From assembly GCA_002314055.1 (NCBI GenBank), contig DCBP01000036.1, positions 5,892 to 41,283 on the forward strand: 35,392 nucleotides of DNA, in the 5' to 3' direction. Numbering within the stretch: the stretch's first letter is position 1; each line of letters opens with the position of its first letter. This DNA comes from Prevotella sp. UBA1104 (lineage in GTDB: Bacteria; Bacteroidota; Bacteroidia; Bacteroidales; Bacteroidaceae). This document shows, piece by piece, positions 1 to 8,255 of this stretch. Position numbers and translations under genes: made by a program. The notes below the pieces were generated by a model, which did not search any database, was not told the origin of the DNA, and saw only the letters and a program-made list of their open reading frames with translations.

Positions 1-775
1 CTCTACCTTCCGCTCTACCTTCTTGTCTGCCTAATATTTTTGCCCCGTCCATTGTGGCATAATAATCAAGCATCACTTTCATGCTCTCGTCATATTTCTC
101 CAGGTCTTCTGGACTCAATGCCGAGATGTCGGCAATTTGTGCGAGTTTCTTGAAAACGGCATTTCGTGCCGCAAACGGCATTCTATCAAAAGTATTCATG
201 TTCTTTAAAATGTAGATCCAACGTTCAAAATCATTTTTACATTCTTCCTCCGAATTCTTATCGAAGAGAGGAAGCATCAAGTATATTAGTCGTATGCGGT
301 CGGAGAAAATTTTTTTCTCCTGCATATCCATCAGGACTGCGTCTGTGCGGAATTTTGTCGGTGTTAACACGTCGGTGTCGTAGTTCATCAGACATACCGT
401 ATATACTGGAGCCAGCATGTAGTTCCAGCTTTCGCGCTTGCCGTCCTCAATTTCCTGCATACCCTTCACTCCCTGGTTCACGATATTGCGTGAAGTGTAG
501 AAGATGGAGCGGTCGGTGAAATACGGCTGATATCGGTTCTGCATCTCCACGATGATGTGTTCACCCTTGTCTGTTGTGCAGTAGATGTCGTATATGATGC
601 CGCGCATGCTCTTTAGTTCCGGCAACTGCTCCTTATCCTTGAAGGTCAAGTCGGTGATATGTCGCTCGCCTTCAAGCAAGTCGTTGAGAAACTTGATTAG
701 CAGGTCTTTGTTTATCTCCTGACCGAAAATTTTCTTGAATCCCCAATCGGAGAAAGGATTGATGAATTTTGGCAT
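1..775 (-). CDS. Rpn/PD-(D/E)XK nuclease transposase-family protein (3' end outside window)
   Basis: The reading frame is open from ATG at 775 down to the window edge (258 codons), so the C-terminus is missing. It begins MPKFINPFSDWGFKKIFG, the usual opening of the Bacteroidetes PD-(D/E)XK nuclease transposase family related to Rpn recombination-promoting nucleases. The nuclease core is visible as DIYCTTDKGEHIIVEMQ with D63, E77 and Q79 as probable metal and catalytic residues. The last visible residues are a short G-R-x-E-G-R repeat, typical of the variable, repetitive tails of this family. Proteins of this type are DNA endonucleases linked to RecA-independent recombination; they lie singly in Bacteroidetes genomes without IS ends, and none are visible here. 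The activity is inferred from the family; the family call is confident. Confidence 0.85.
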   Translation of the reverse strand, partial: MPKFINPFSDWGFKKIFGQEINKDLLIKFLNDLLEGERHITDLTFKDKEQLPELKSMRGIIYDIYCTTDKGEHIIVEMQNRYQPYFTDRSIFYTSRNIVNQGVKGMQEIEDGKRESWNYMLAPVYTVCLMNYDTDVLTPTKFRTDAVLMDMQEKKIFSDRIRLIYLMLPLFDKNSEEECKNDFERWIYILKNMNTFDRMPFAARNAVFKKLAQIADISALSPEDLEKYDESMKVMLDYYATMDGAKILGRQEGRAEGR

Positions 776-1110
776 AACTGTCTGCTTTTTCTGCAAATGT
801 AAGTAAAAGAATTTATTTTGGCAAGATTAAACATGAAAAAATATGAAAACAAATATTCAAAAATCTTTCACCAAGTTTGTAATGCCTTTATATTCAATAT
901 TTTATGGTGAAGGATTTTCCCTGTCTGTTGTAAAATGGTAGTTCGTTCGTAGGCTGATGCTACAATAGGGAAATTTCTAATTCATCAATTCTTAATCGCA
1001 GTGAAGCGAGAACAGTTTTACATTCTACACTCTAAATCCATTTTTTGGTTTTGTCATCCGGGAGTCTTGTCTGCCATATACAGAAGGATTGGAAAAGCCT
1101 AATGAAAGTG

Positions 1111-1198
1111 TTTTAACTACCGTTTAATTTGTTTTTAGCTACCGTTGAAAACACTTTTAGCTACCGTTGAAAACTTTTTTAACTACCGTTACAACACC
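1111..1198. repeat. Four-unit tandem repeat, 22-bp period, core CTACCGTT
   Basis: Four head-to-tail units of exactly 22 bases begin at 1111, 1133, 1155 and 1177. Each starts TTTTA(A/G)CTACCGTT and then diverges; the middle two units are nearly identical, continuing GAAAAC. The CTACCGTT core falls at 1117, 1139, 1161 and 1183. A 22-base period places the cores on about the same face of the helix. The array lies about 210 bases upstream of the -7 box of the secreted-protein operon. It could be an operator array, or simply a dispersed repeat; the function is unknown. Confidence 0.85.
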
Positions 1199-1405
1199 TT
1201 CGTCTATATAAAACAACACCCTCGTAGGTTTGATTCTTTCCTTTGTAGAGGTGGAGGAGACGCTTACTTAGAATCTATCAGTTTTTATTTCACATATGGA
1301 TTTTAGAGACTCAGTTCTCGTACTGTAAAGGGTTGATAATTAGTAAGATATAATTTGTGAATTATTTGTGAACTAAAAAGCAGACTGAATTCACAACATA
1401 TTTTA

Positions 1406-1413
1406 TACCTTTG
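1406..1413 (+). promoter_or_regulatory. Bacteroidetes-type -7 promoter box of the secreted-protein operon
   Basis: TACCTTTG fits the TAnnTTTG -7 consensus recognised by the Bacteroidetes primary sigma factor and is followed by GC and an A/T-rich leader. It lies 36 bases before the first ATG of the operon at 1449. A matching TTTG -33 box at the proper distance is not seen; the nearest, at 1365-1368, is too far. That is compatible with an activator-dependent promoter, which is inference. Confidence 0.55.
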
Positions 1414-1448
1414 CAAGAAAAAAATATTTTATAAAAACATTAAATTCT

Positions 1449-1799
1449 ATGAAACTAAAACATTATCTATTTATTTCAACATTATTATCAGCAACTGTGC
1501 ATGTGTTTGGACAGAATGTAGAACTTGTTCGTATTTCAGGTGATATATTGCAGGGTGGACATTGTCTTGAAGTTCCTGTTGTAAGTCAAAATGGTGATGA
1601 TATTACTATAAAGGCAGACACAATATTGACAGATGTACGTATTGTGGTAAAAGATGAGCTTGGAAATGTTGTTCATGATTCAATAGTTGAGTTGTCTTCT
1701 ACGGAAACTACAATATTTGTTCCTGACAACAACTATAGTTCCAAGGCTACTATTGATATTTATTATAAGCGTGAACATTTGTTCGGAACCTTAAGATAA
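1449..1799 (+). CDS. Small secreted protein, DUF3244-like
   Basis: The product is 116 residues with a signal peptide (about residues 1-21, ending VFGQ). The mature part reads as one beta-sandwich domain: alternating hydrophobic strands around TDVRIVVKDELGNVVHDS, then TTIFVP and a final strand ending LFGTL. This resembles the small Bacteroidetes family DUF3244 (strand pattern 'I.I.D..GNVVY' and a terminal 'L.G.F'), but the match is by eye. It is the first gene of a four-gene operon: the next starts 23 bases downstream and encodes another exported protein. The ATG at 1449 is chosen because it gives a clean signal peptide 36 bases after a -7 box. It may be an accessory or surface-associated partner of the larger proteins; no function is established. 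Confidence 0.75.
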   Translation: MKLKHYLFISTLLSATVHVFGQNVELVRISGDILQGGHCLEVPVVSQNGDDITIKADTILTDVRIVVKDELGNVVHDSIVELSSTETTIFVPDNNYSSKATIDIYYKREHLFGTLR

Positions 1800-1822
1800 A
1801 CATTAATCTATAAAGATTCAGC

Positions 1823-3439
1823 ATGAAAAAGATTTTAATTTCGTTGGCGTTGTTTTTCTCAATGTCTGTATTTGGGCAAGAGCCAGAATTATACAAAGTG
1901 AGCTACATAGATAGAGTGCAAGATGACTCAGTAATGAGGAATGTGAAGAAAAATATAAAAATGTCAACAGAAGCTATAGTCGATTCTGTTATCCTTAAAT
2001 CGAGACTTGGAAAAATTAAAGCAAAATGTTATTTGGACAATAACGTTACTAATGGTATTTTGCGTTGTATTAATATTGCAATTAATGTGTTAGAGGATAG
2101 GTTGGTAATAGATAAACCTTTTCTTGTTAATTTTAAATTTGACAATAGTCTTGATGAAAATATAGAGGTGCAGACAACGGTGTTTTATGCGTTAAAAAAT
2201 CAAACGGTGTATCCTCTTAGTCTTTATAAGCAATTATTCAGTAACAATACGCCAACAAGGGTTGCAGAAATTGATTTTAATCCATCTGTAGATTGGGATT
2301 ATTCTTGGCCAGATGATTCAAAACATTGGGGTAGTAATAATATGATTTCCGAAATTCTCCGACAAATGGCGCATGCGCTGGGATTTGGTACAAGTATTTC
2401 AAAAAAGGCTAATGGGAAATTAGAATGTGCAGTTCGAGATGTTAAGTCTCCATTTGACAACATAATTACAGATGGTAGTACTAAATTGTCACAGGTAAGT
2501 GATTATGAATCTTTTTTTAAGCGAAAAATATATGTGGAAACGGTAAAAGGAAGATATCCGTTGTTTTCTGCATTAAATGATTTTGTTTCCAACAGAAGTG
2601 GATGTTATTTTTCTCTTGATGAGGATAATCTTATGAATTATCCGTATAAAGACAAAACAGAATTGTTGAACATTAATTCGGAGACGTTAGATGTGTTGTC
2701 TGAGATTGGATGGAAAACAAAAGACTACGACATGACTATTTGTGCCGATAATTTGAATAGCATATATTTTGGAAATGCTTTTGATGATATAACCTTTTCG
2801 GTTGTTGATTCCAAAGATAATTTAATGAGACCAATTAAATGGACTTTTAATGCTTTTAGTAATGTAAAAAACAATTATGAGACTTTTTATCAGAGTACGG
2901 AACAAAAATTTTCGCTTGTTCCAGGGACTTTTGGCAGTGATTATGTTGATGATAATTCATATTTGCAAGGCAATATTACTTGTTTCTTAGACCAAAGTGG
3001 CGTAATCAAGGAATACTGCAATGCTATTTTCCTTGATTGTAGACCTTTGGTAAAAAAATATACAATAAATAATGTTGTTAAGAATCAAGATGGAAAGAGT
3101 TTTGACTTTGACATTAATATAAGTCAGAAAGGTGGAGAACACACTCTTGTAATGGTAACGACAGAATCCGGGACTATTAAAAACAGTAATTTAAATTTAC
3201 AGGAAGACATAGTTATACATGTTGATAATGCACCAATAAAGGGACTTATTTACGTGAATATTTCTTCTGAAAATGAATATGGAATAACAGATAGAGATAT
3301 TGAGTTTAGTTACAATTCTTTATGTAATCCAAGGTTAGGGCTTCGTAACGAATTTATTAATGTCAATGATTTTTTTAATATAAATAAAAGTTTTAATACT
3401 ATCAATTATTATAAAAAAATAAATAATCATGAGAATTAA
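1823..3439 (+). CDS. Secreted metzincin-like protein with substituted catalytic residues (predicted pseudo-protease)
   Basis: The product is 538 residues with a signal peptide of about 18 residues (ending SVFGQ). Residues about 80-300 follow the layout of secreted Bacteroidetes zinc metalloproteases of the metzincin type: a helix (about 79-95), a strand, an aromatic segment (DFNPSVDWDY, 151-160), the zinc-helix position and a downstream Met-turn-like segment DEDNLMNYP (266-274) before SEIGW. Where HExxHxxGF is expected, the sequence is RQMAHALGF (180-188): the first His is R180, the catalytic Glu is Q181, and only H184 remains. The C-terminal half looks like beta-rich modules; no clear T9SS sorting signal ends it. 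Its end overlaps the next gene by 11 bases. The fold assignment is inference; the loss of the zinc motif is directly visible. A binding or scaffold role is more likely than proteolysis. Confidence 0.7.
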   Translation: MKKILISLALFFSMSVFGQEPELYKVSYIDRVQDDSVMRNVKKNIKMSTEAIVDSVILKSRLGKIKAKCYLDNNVTNGILRCINIAINVLEDRLVIDKPFLVNFKFDNSLDENIEVQTTVFYALKNQTVYPLSLYKQLFSNNTPTRVAEIDFNPSVDWDYSWPDDSKHWGSNNMISEILRQMAHALGFGTSISKKANGKLECAVRDVKSPFDNIITDGSTKLSQVSDYESFFKRKIYVETVKGRYPLFSALNDFVSNRSGCYFSLDEDNLMNYPYKDKTELLNINSETLDVLSEIGWKTKDYDMTICADNLNSIYFGNAFDDITFSVVDSKDNLMRPIKWTFNAFSNVKNNYETFYQSTEQKFSLVPGTFGSDYVDDNSYLQGNITCFLDQSGVIKEYCNAIFLDCRPLVKKYTINNVVKNQDGKSFDFDINISQKGGEHTLVMVTTESGTIKNSNLNLQEDIVIHVDNAPIKGLIYVNISSENEYGITDRDIEFSYNSLCNPRLGLRNEFINVNDFFNINKSFNTINYYKKINNHEN

Positions 3440-4421
3440 GGTAAGAATAATTTTTTTTTCTTTTTTGTTTTGTTTATCAGCTTTAGCTGAAGATGAACAG
3501 TTCGAAATAGGAATGTATATAAATGGTATATCACAGACGGGAAACGTTTTGATAAAAGACGGTGATTTATGTGAAATGTTCCTTTATGACAAACATAATA
3601 ATACAGAAATAAAAAATGTATATAGTTGGAAAATGATTTTTAAAGATACGGATACAGGAAAAGAATTCGTAAAAAAGTGTGGTGACTATGTTGAAGACAA
3701 CATGTTGAGGTTTAAGATGCAACCCTCTTTCACCGGTAGGATATTTTGTGACAGTAAATTGTCAAAATATAAAGAAATTGTTGACGATAGTTGGGACGTA
3801 AAATATTCTCAGCAGGCATTGGTAAAGTGTGAGTTCTTTTATGATGGAAAGATGTTCGATGTTGTGAAAGAAATCTCCTTTGATGTCCTTCCAATATTAC
3901 CTGAAATTAAAATTGGTGATGTTGTATACACTGGAGATTATAATGGTGAAAAAAACTATAATGTTAATGTTGAGCTATCTGACGGCAAGATTGACATGGC
4001 TGGTTTCGTGTTGATTGATGAAGAAAATAAAGATGCAGATATTCCGTCATATTATTATTGTTTCATAGATGAAGGAACGAAACTCCCGTGTATAGAGACA
4101 TTGTCTGATATTTGTGAACATACTAAATGGTGCTTATTTGATGAAAATGACTATGGAGTAAGTGCTTCTGATTGGATGGGCTTGGATATATCCGGAATAT
4201 CACACCCAAAAACATCTCAATACACGATTTCATTAACTGGTAATATGTTGAAAATATCATCGCAGACTTTACTGAAGAAAATAGAAGTTTATAGCCTGTC
4301 TGGAACACTTCTTTCTTCGTCTAAAAGTGCGTATTGTTACGAGTGCATTTTACCATGTGGACTATATATATTGCGTATAACTGATAATAAAAGTATAATA
4401 ACAAAGAATATAAAAATATGA
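3429..4421 (+). CDS. Secreted protein with T9SS type A-like C-terminal sorting domain
   Basis: The product is 330 residues with a signal peptide (about 1-20, ending ALAED). The body looks like two or more beta-sandwich modules and is not recognised. The last 65 residues match the type A C-terminal sorting domain of the type IX secretion system: a short strand (MLKISSQ), then KIEVYSLSGTLL, then LPCGLYILRI and a Lys-rich end (ITKNIKI). Such domains direct export across the outer membrane and often surface attachment through A-LPS. The segment around IPSYYYCFIDEG resembles VPYYYYVDPKAG in the next protein, so the two may share a module. The gene overlaps its upstream neighbour by 11 bases and its downstream neighbour by 4 (ATGA), indicating translational coupling. 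Confidence 0.7.
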   Translation: MRIKVRIIFFSFLFCLSALAEDEQFEIGMYINGISQTGNVLIKDGDLCEMFLYDKHNNTEIKNVYSWKMIFKDTDTGKEFVKKCGDYVEDNMLRFKMQPSFTGRIFCDSKLSKYKEIVDDSWDVKYSQQALVKCEFFYDGKMFDVVKEISFDVLPILPEIKIGDVVYTGDYNGEKNYNVNVELSDGKIDMAGFVLIDEENKDADIPSYYYCFIDEGTKLPCIETLSDICEHTKWCLFDENDYGVSASDWMGLDISGISHPKTSQYTISLTGNMLKISSQTLLKKIEVYSLSGTLLSSSKSAYCYECILPCGLYILRITDNKSIITKNIKI

Positions 4422-6253
4422 GTTGCAAATCAATAATTTTAGCTGTAGCAGTTTCCTTACAGTTGAATGCTAAAGCTCAGAATGTTTCTGGTTTTGTCTT
4501 TTCCTCAGATGGAGAGATGGTGGTGGTTCCTGAGAGTACGGGGAAACGTCAAATAGTGGGCGGTACTGTTATAAAAGTGAAATACAAAGGTATTAACTTT
4601 TCAAAACAAGCACAGGGGGCTTTTGAATATGCCTGCAAAATATGGGAGGAAAAAATTCCTACGACTCTTCCGATAAACATAACGGTAAAGTTTGATAAAC
4701 TAAAAGACGTAAATTGCCTTGCCAAAGTAGATGCAGTGTATGATGATGAAGGATTGGAGGAGAAAATATTTATTAAGAGAAAATCTGTTTTTGAAAAGTC
4801 GTATTATACTCCGCAATATTCGTTGGATTTTATTAGGGACTTTCCTGATGTAAATATTACATTTGCAGCTCCAAGTAATTTTGATTTTTCTTTAGATTCT
4901 CAAAATATAGCTTCTGACAAATATGATTTCGTTACTGTTGCTTTGCAGGCAATTGGAAAAGCTTTGGGACTCTGTCTTACTGCAAGTTCTGATGGGGAAT
5001 CAATAGAGAAGAACTCTTTATGCAATAATTTTACTCATGCTCTTCTTTCTGAGGATAGCAAGTCTAACTATGTCCTTGCCACATCTGGCAATGCCAGAGT
5101 AACAGGACATGGAGGAGAGGGCTTCCTTTTATATTGTCCACATGAGTATGACAATAAAAATAGCTTGAACTTTTTTGCCATAGACCGTAGCAACAAAGAG
5201 ACACTGCTGATGCAGCCCGGGGTGTTGACAAAAGGAACTGTTATTAGGTATCTTGGCGATGAACCTTGGGAGAGCTTTTTTACATTTTGTGGATGGGACA
5301 GACCTATTGCTACTGGAATATCTGGAGGTAATGGAGTTGTTGAACCTGCTTCTACAGATGATGTTATTTCATATAATGGTACTAATTCTTCGAGGATTGC
5401 CCAATACGCAGCAAGTAGCAATACAGAGGAAGAGACTGTAGAAAGTTATGTAAATAAATTGAGAGAGTTTCAAAATGACGGTACATTTGTATTATTAAAC
5501 GATGGAAGTTGGATTAAATGTAAGGATGATCTTTCTGATTTGAATGATGATGGTGGTGGTGATTATGCAAGAACAGTGGATGGTTATCTTAGAGTGAAAC
5601 AATGCTATACGAAAGCTCTTGGTGGAGGATGGCCGAATCGCAGTTATGCGACATACAAATTGGCGGACTTCACTCCGCAAAGACCAATTGCGTCAGTAAT
5701 TAGTTGTAAAAGATCTAATACAGTTTCAGCGCAAACAACATTGGCTGATAATGTATGTTATGATGTCGTGGTGGGCTTCAAAAATACGGAAGGTTGTGAT
5801 GAAATTGAGGTAGAGCAAACAGATGGCGTTGATGGGGTGCCGTATTACTACTATGTAGACCCTAAAGCTGGTGTTTTTACCACATGTATGGAATATGGTG
5901 TGAAATCGAAATTCAAGTTGTCATACATAAACAAGAATGGTGCAGTGGCAGGTGCCCCTTTTTCATATAATATTCCTCAAATCCCTGAATCTGCAGATAA
6001 ATGGAATCGACCGGATATTCCTGAAGTAAAGTTTGACAATGATATGATTAGATATGATTTCAGCAACAGTTACAATAGATACAATGGTTCATACCGAATT
6101 TCTTCATTGTCTAATGGAAATATTGTTGATTATGGTCCTGTTGATGAAAATAAGGGAGAGATAAATATCGTGAGTCTTCCCAAGGGTAATTATTCATTGA
6201 CATTTACAGAAACTAACGGAGATACTACTTCTTTGAAGTTGGTAAAACATTAA
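4418..6253 (+). CDS. Secreted metzincin-like protein with no zinc ligands left (predicted pseudo-protease), T9SS-like C-terminus
   Basis: The product is 611 residues with a signal peptide of about 20 residues (ending NAKAQ). The region from 66 to 300 has the metzincin order: a helix with AFEYACKIWEEKIPTTLPI, a strand, then YDFVTVALQAIGKALGL (169-185), where related enzymes have 'VALHEIGHALG'. The three key positions are Q177, A178 and K181 instead of His, Glu and His, so no zinc site can form. A Met-turn-like LLMQP follows at 264-268. The C-terminal part contains a segment like one in the preceding protein (VPYYYYVDPKAG) and ends with a T9SS type A-like pattern (LPKGNYSLTFTE, then LKLVKH). 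The start overlaps the previous stop (ATGA). A terminator follows at 6279. It is probably exported and surface-located; a binding role is inferred. Confidence 0.7.
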   Translation: MSCKSIILAVAVSLQLNAKAQNVSGFVFSSDGEMVVVPESTGKRQIVGGTVIKVKYKGINFSKQAQGAFEYACKIWEEKIPTTLPINITVKFDKLKDVNCLAKVDAVYDDEGLEEKIFIKRKSVFEKSYYTPQYSLDFIRDFPDVNITFAAPSNFDFSLDSQNIASDKYDFVTVALQAIGKALGLCLTASSDGESIEKNSLCNNFTHALLSEDSKSNYVLATSGNARVTGHGGEGFLLYCPHEYDNKNSLNFFAIDRSNKETLLMQPGVLTKGTVIRYLGDEPWESFFTFCGWDRPIATGISGGNGVVEPASTDDVISYNGTNSSRIAQYAASSNTEEETVESYVNKLREFQNDGTFVLLNDGSWIKCKDDLSDLNDDGGGDYARTVDGYLRVKQCYTKALGGGWPNRSYATYKLADFTPQRPIASVISCKRSNTVSAQTTLADNVCYDVVVGFKNTEGCDEIEVEQTDGVDGVPYYYYVDPKAGVFTTCMEYGVKSKFKLSYINKNGAVAGAPFSYNIPQIPESADKWNRPDIPEVKFDNDMIRYDFSNSYNRYNGSYRISSLSNGNIVDYGPVDENKGEINIVSLPKGNYSLTFTETNGDTTSLKLVKH

Positions 6254-6278
6254 TTCTGAATTTTTGTTACTTTTTATG

Positions 6279-6325
6279 TTTATTGCCGCAATGATACAAT
6301 AAATTGTGGCAATAAACGTTTTTCT
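6279..6325 (+). terminator. Intrinsic terminator closing the secreted-protein operon
   Basis: TTTATTGCCGCAAT (6279-6292) pairs with ATTGTGGCAATAAA (6303-6316) in a 14-bp stem with one G-U wobble in the plus-strand RNA and a 10-base loop, followed by CGTTTTTC. It lies 25 bases after the stop of the fourth gene and 22 bases before the next ATG at 6347, so the regulator gene is probably transcribed separately or by read-through. Confidence 0.75.
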
Positions 6326-6346
6326 TGGGTATAGCATACAAGCATT

Positions 6347-8101
6347 ATGATAATGATCAATAAAGAAATACGTTTAATTTTTATATTAGTAGCGACAGTG
6401 GCGTTTGCAACTTTCCATACAGCGTGTGACAGAAATAAAGAGGAAAGGTATGACGAACGACTTGCATATGTTGATAGTCTTTGTAATGTTAGTCCGCAAG
6501 AAGCCAGAAAATATTTGGATAAACTTCCTGTTGCATGCTTTAAGGATGTGGATACCGTATATTATCGCTTCCTTTGTATCAAGACTGACACTAAACTTGG
6601 AAAGATGCCAGATTCTGACAGACATGTATTGAATGTTATAAAAGGATTGGGAAGTCTTGACGACAAACGTTTGTTGGGAGAAGCTTATTTCTATGCCGGA
6701 GTGACATATAGAAGACTTGGCAATTATTCCGAGGCGATGGAGTGTCTTAATGCAGCAGATGATTTGACAAAGGATATGTCAGACCTTAGGTTACGTAGCT
6801 ATATACACTCTCAGAAAGGTAACGTATTGATATCGCTGGGGCTTATGGATATGTCAATAATGGCATACAAAGAGTCTTTAAAGATGGATAGCATAAGAAA
6901 GGATACTGCAGATATCATACTTTGCTATCGCAATCTCGCTTATGCCTACGACAAGACAAATGACAAGCGAATGTGTTTGGAAACGATGAAACGAGCAATA
7001 ATACTTGCCCAAAAAGCAGGTCTCAATGACGAAGAGAATAATGTTCGGGTCCAATTTGCCGGAATATATGCCAACAACAAGCAGTTCAAAAAAGCTGCAG
7101 AGATTCTCAGTGGCTGCTGTATAAGCAGAAATAGCCCAGATTATGCTCCTTATCTAAACATTTGCGCAAAGATATTCAAAGGACAAGCTAAGTTGGATTC
7201 ATTGTTTTACTGTTCACAGCAGATGATGAAGTATGGTTGGATAGACGACAAGGTTTTTGCTTGTAGAAACATTACGGATGTGTTTCTAAACCGCCACATG
7301 GTTGATAGCGCCGCCAAGTATATGAATATACATGATGCATTGTTCGACTCGCTGAACCATATGAATACTTTGGATATAACGGCAAAAATGAATGCTGCAT
7401 ATAATTACAGGGAAAAGAGTCGTGAGCTTGAGGCAAGCAAAGTGGCAAGTCTTCGGCGAACCATAGCGCTGATTTCTGCTATTTGCGTATTGCTTTTTGT
7501 TGTTGGCGGTGTCGTGTTGAGACTAAAGGAAATGAACCGTCGGCAGCTAAAGCTTGTGTCTGAACTTCAAGGCAGAATTTTAAACAAAACAGATGAAGTA
7601 ATGGGCAAAAAACAGCATGAAATAGATGAGCTGGAGAAAATAGAGAAGACTTTAATTGCTGACAAGAGCAAAGATGATGAGCTTGACAGAATAAGGGATT
7701 ATAAAGCACTTCTGCTTGATGATATGGCAGTTGCTGACTATGAGAAACGTAAAGACACTGAGATAATGGAACGAATTTCAGGTTCTGCAGTATATAATAA
7801 ATTTTGCGAGTCGATATCGGACGGGAAAAAAATGATTGACGAAGATTGGGATGAATTGGATTTATTGGTAAACAATGAATTTCCGAGGTTTAGGGAAAGG
7901 CTCGAACTATTATCTGATATTAGTTCACAGGAATATAAAACCTGTCTACTTGTTAAAGTTGGCTTTTCGTCTTCAAAGATTGCTCGGCTTACATTTAGGA
8001 GTAGAAGCTCTATTTCGATGCTAAGAAAGCGACTTGCCGAGAAAATGTTCGGGGAAGGATGTTCAGCGGCTGAGTTAGATGAGTATATAAAAGCGTTGTA
8101 G
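6347..8101 (+). CDS. Membrane-spanning TPR protein with C-terminal helix-turn-helix (regulator)
   Basis: The product is 584 residues. An N-terminal hydrophobic segment ends in C27, an export signal that may be lipoprotein-like, though the lipobox FHTAC is poor. About 30-350 is a helical repeat region with tetratricopeptide-type helices, for example GEAYFYAGVTYRRLGNYSEA. A second membrane segment (about 370-390, IALISAICVLLFVVGGVVL) is followed by a charged coiled coil. The last 60 residues contain a helix-turn-helix: KVGFSSSKIARLTFRSRSSI followed by RKRLAEKMFG. Bacteroidetes have many such proteins, thought to sense in the periplasm and act on DNA at the membrane. The start could also be ATG at 6353. 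The gene sits just after a four-gene secreted-protein operon on the same strand, so that operon is the obvious candidate target; this is inference. Confidence 0.8.
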   Translation: MIMINKEIRLIFILVATVAFATFHTACDRNKEERYDERLAYVDSLCNVSPQEARKYLDKLPVACFKDVDTVYYRFLCIKTDTKLGKMPDSDRHVLNVIKGLGSLDDKRLLGEAYFYAGVTYRRLGNYSEAMECLNAADDLTKDMSDLRLRSYIHSQKGNVLISLGLMDMSIMAYKESLKMDSIRKDTADIILCYRNLAYAYDKTNDKRMCLETMKRAIILAQKAGLNDEENNVRVQFAGIYANNKQFKKAAEILSGCCISRNSPDYAPYLNICAKIFKGQAKLDSLFYCSQQMMKYGWIDDKVFACRNITDVFLNRHMVDSAAKYMNIHDALFDSLNHMNTLDITAKMNAAYNYREKSRELEASKVASLRRTIALISAICVLLFVVGGVVLRLKEMNRRQLKLVSELQGRILNKTDEVMGKKQHEIDELEKIEKTLIADKSKDDELDRIRDYKALLLDDMAVADYEKRKDTEIMERISGSAVYNKFCESISDGKKMIDEDWDELDLLVNNEFPRFRERLELLSDISSQEYKTCLLVKVGFSSSKIARLTFRSRSSISMLRKRLAEKMFGEGCSAAELDEYIKAL

Positions 8102-8178
8102 CTTCTGTTGATATTTTCATCCAGAACAGTGTAATTGTAATTTCTTTTGTATTGATGAAAGCATTCTCTTATATATAG

Positions 8179-8223
8179 AAAGCGGTTGGAACACGCCATT
8201 TATGGCCTTTTACCAACCGCTTT
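8179..8223. terminator. Hairpin between convergent genes, likely bidirectional terminator
   Basis: AAAGCGGTTGG (8179-8189) pairs perfectly with CCAACCGCTTT (8213-8223). The 23-base loop holds a second small stem GCCAT/ATGGC. It lies between the convergent regulator gene (ending 8101) and AmpG-like gene (ending 8256). The T tracts on either side are weak, so termination strength is uncertain. Confidence 0.55.
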
Positions 8224-8255
8224 GGGAATTTCCTATATTGTTTAATATAGCTTGA

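Larger units (their letters stand above)
776..1448. other. Long intergenic region without a credible gene
   Basis: This 673-base stretch between the Rpn-family gene and the secreted-protein operon has no convincing reading frame on either strand. It is AT-rich. It holds a four-unit 22-bp tandem repeat (1111-1198), a short direct repeat of AATTTGTGA-like sequence near 1352-1371, and a -7 promoter box at 1406-1413 facing the operon. It therefore probably contains the control region of the operon. Confidence 0.6.

Noticed and set aside
1111..1198. CRISPR array
   Set aside because: The 22-base period is too short to hold repeat plus spacer, there are only four units, and no cas gene is present.
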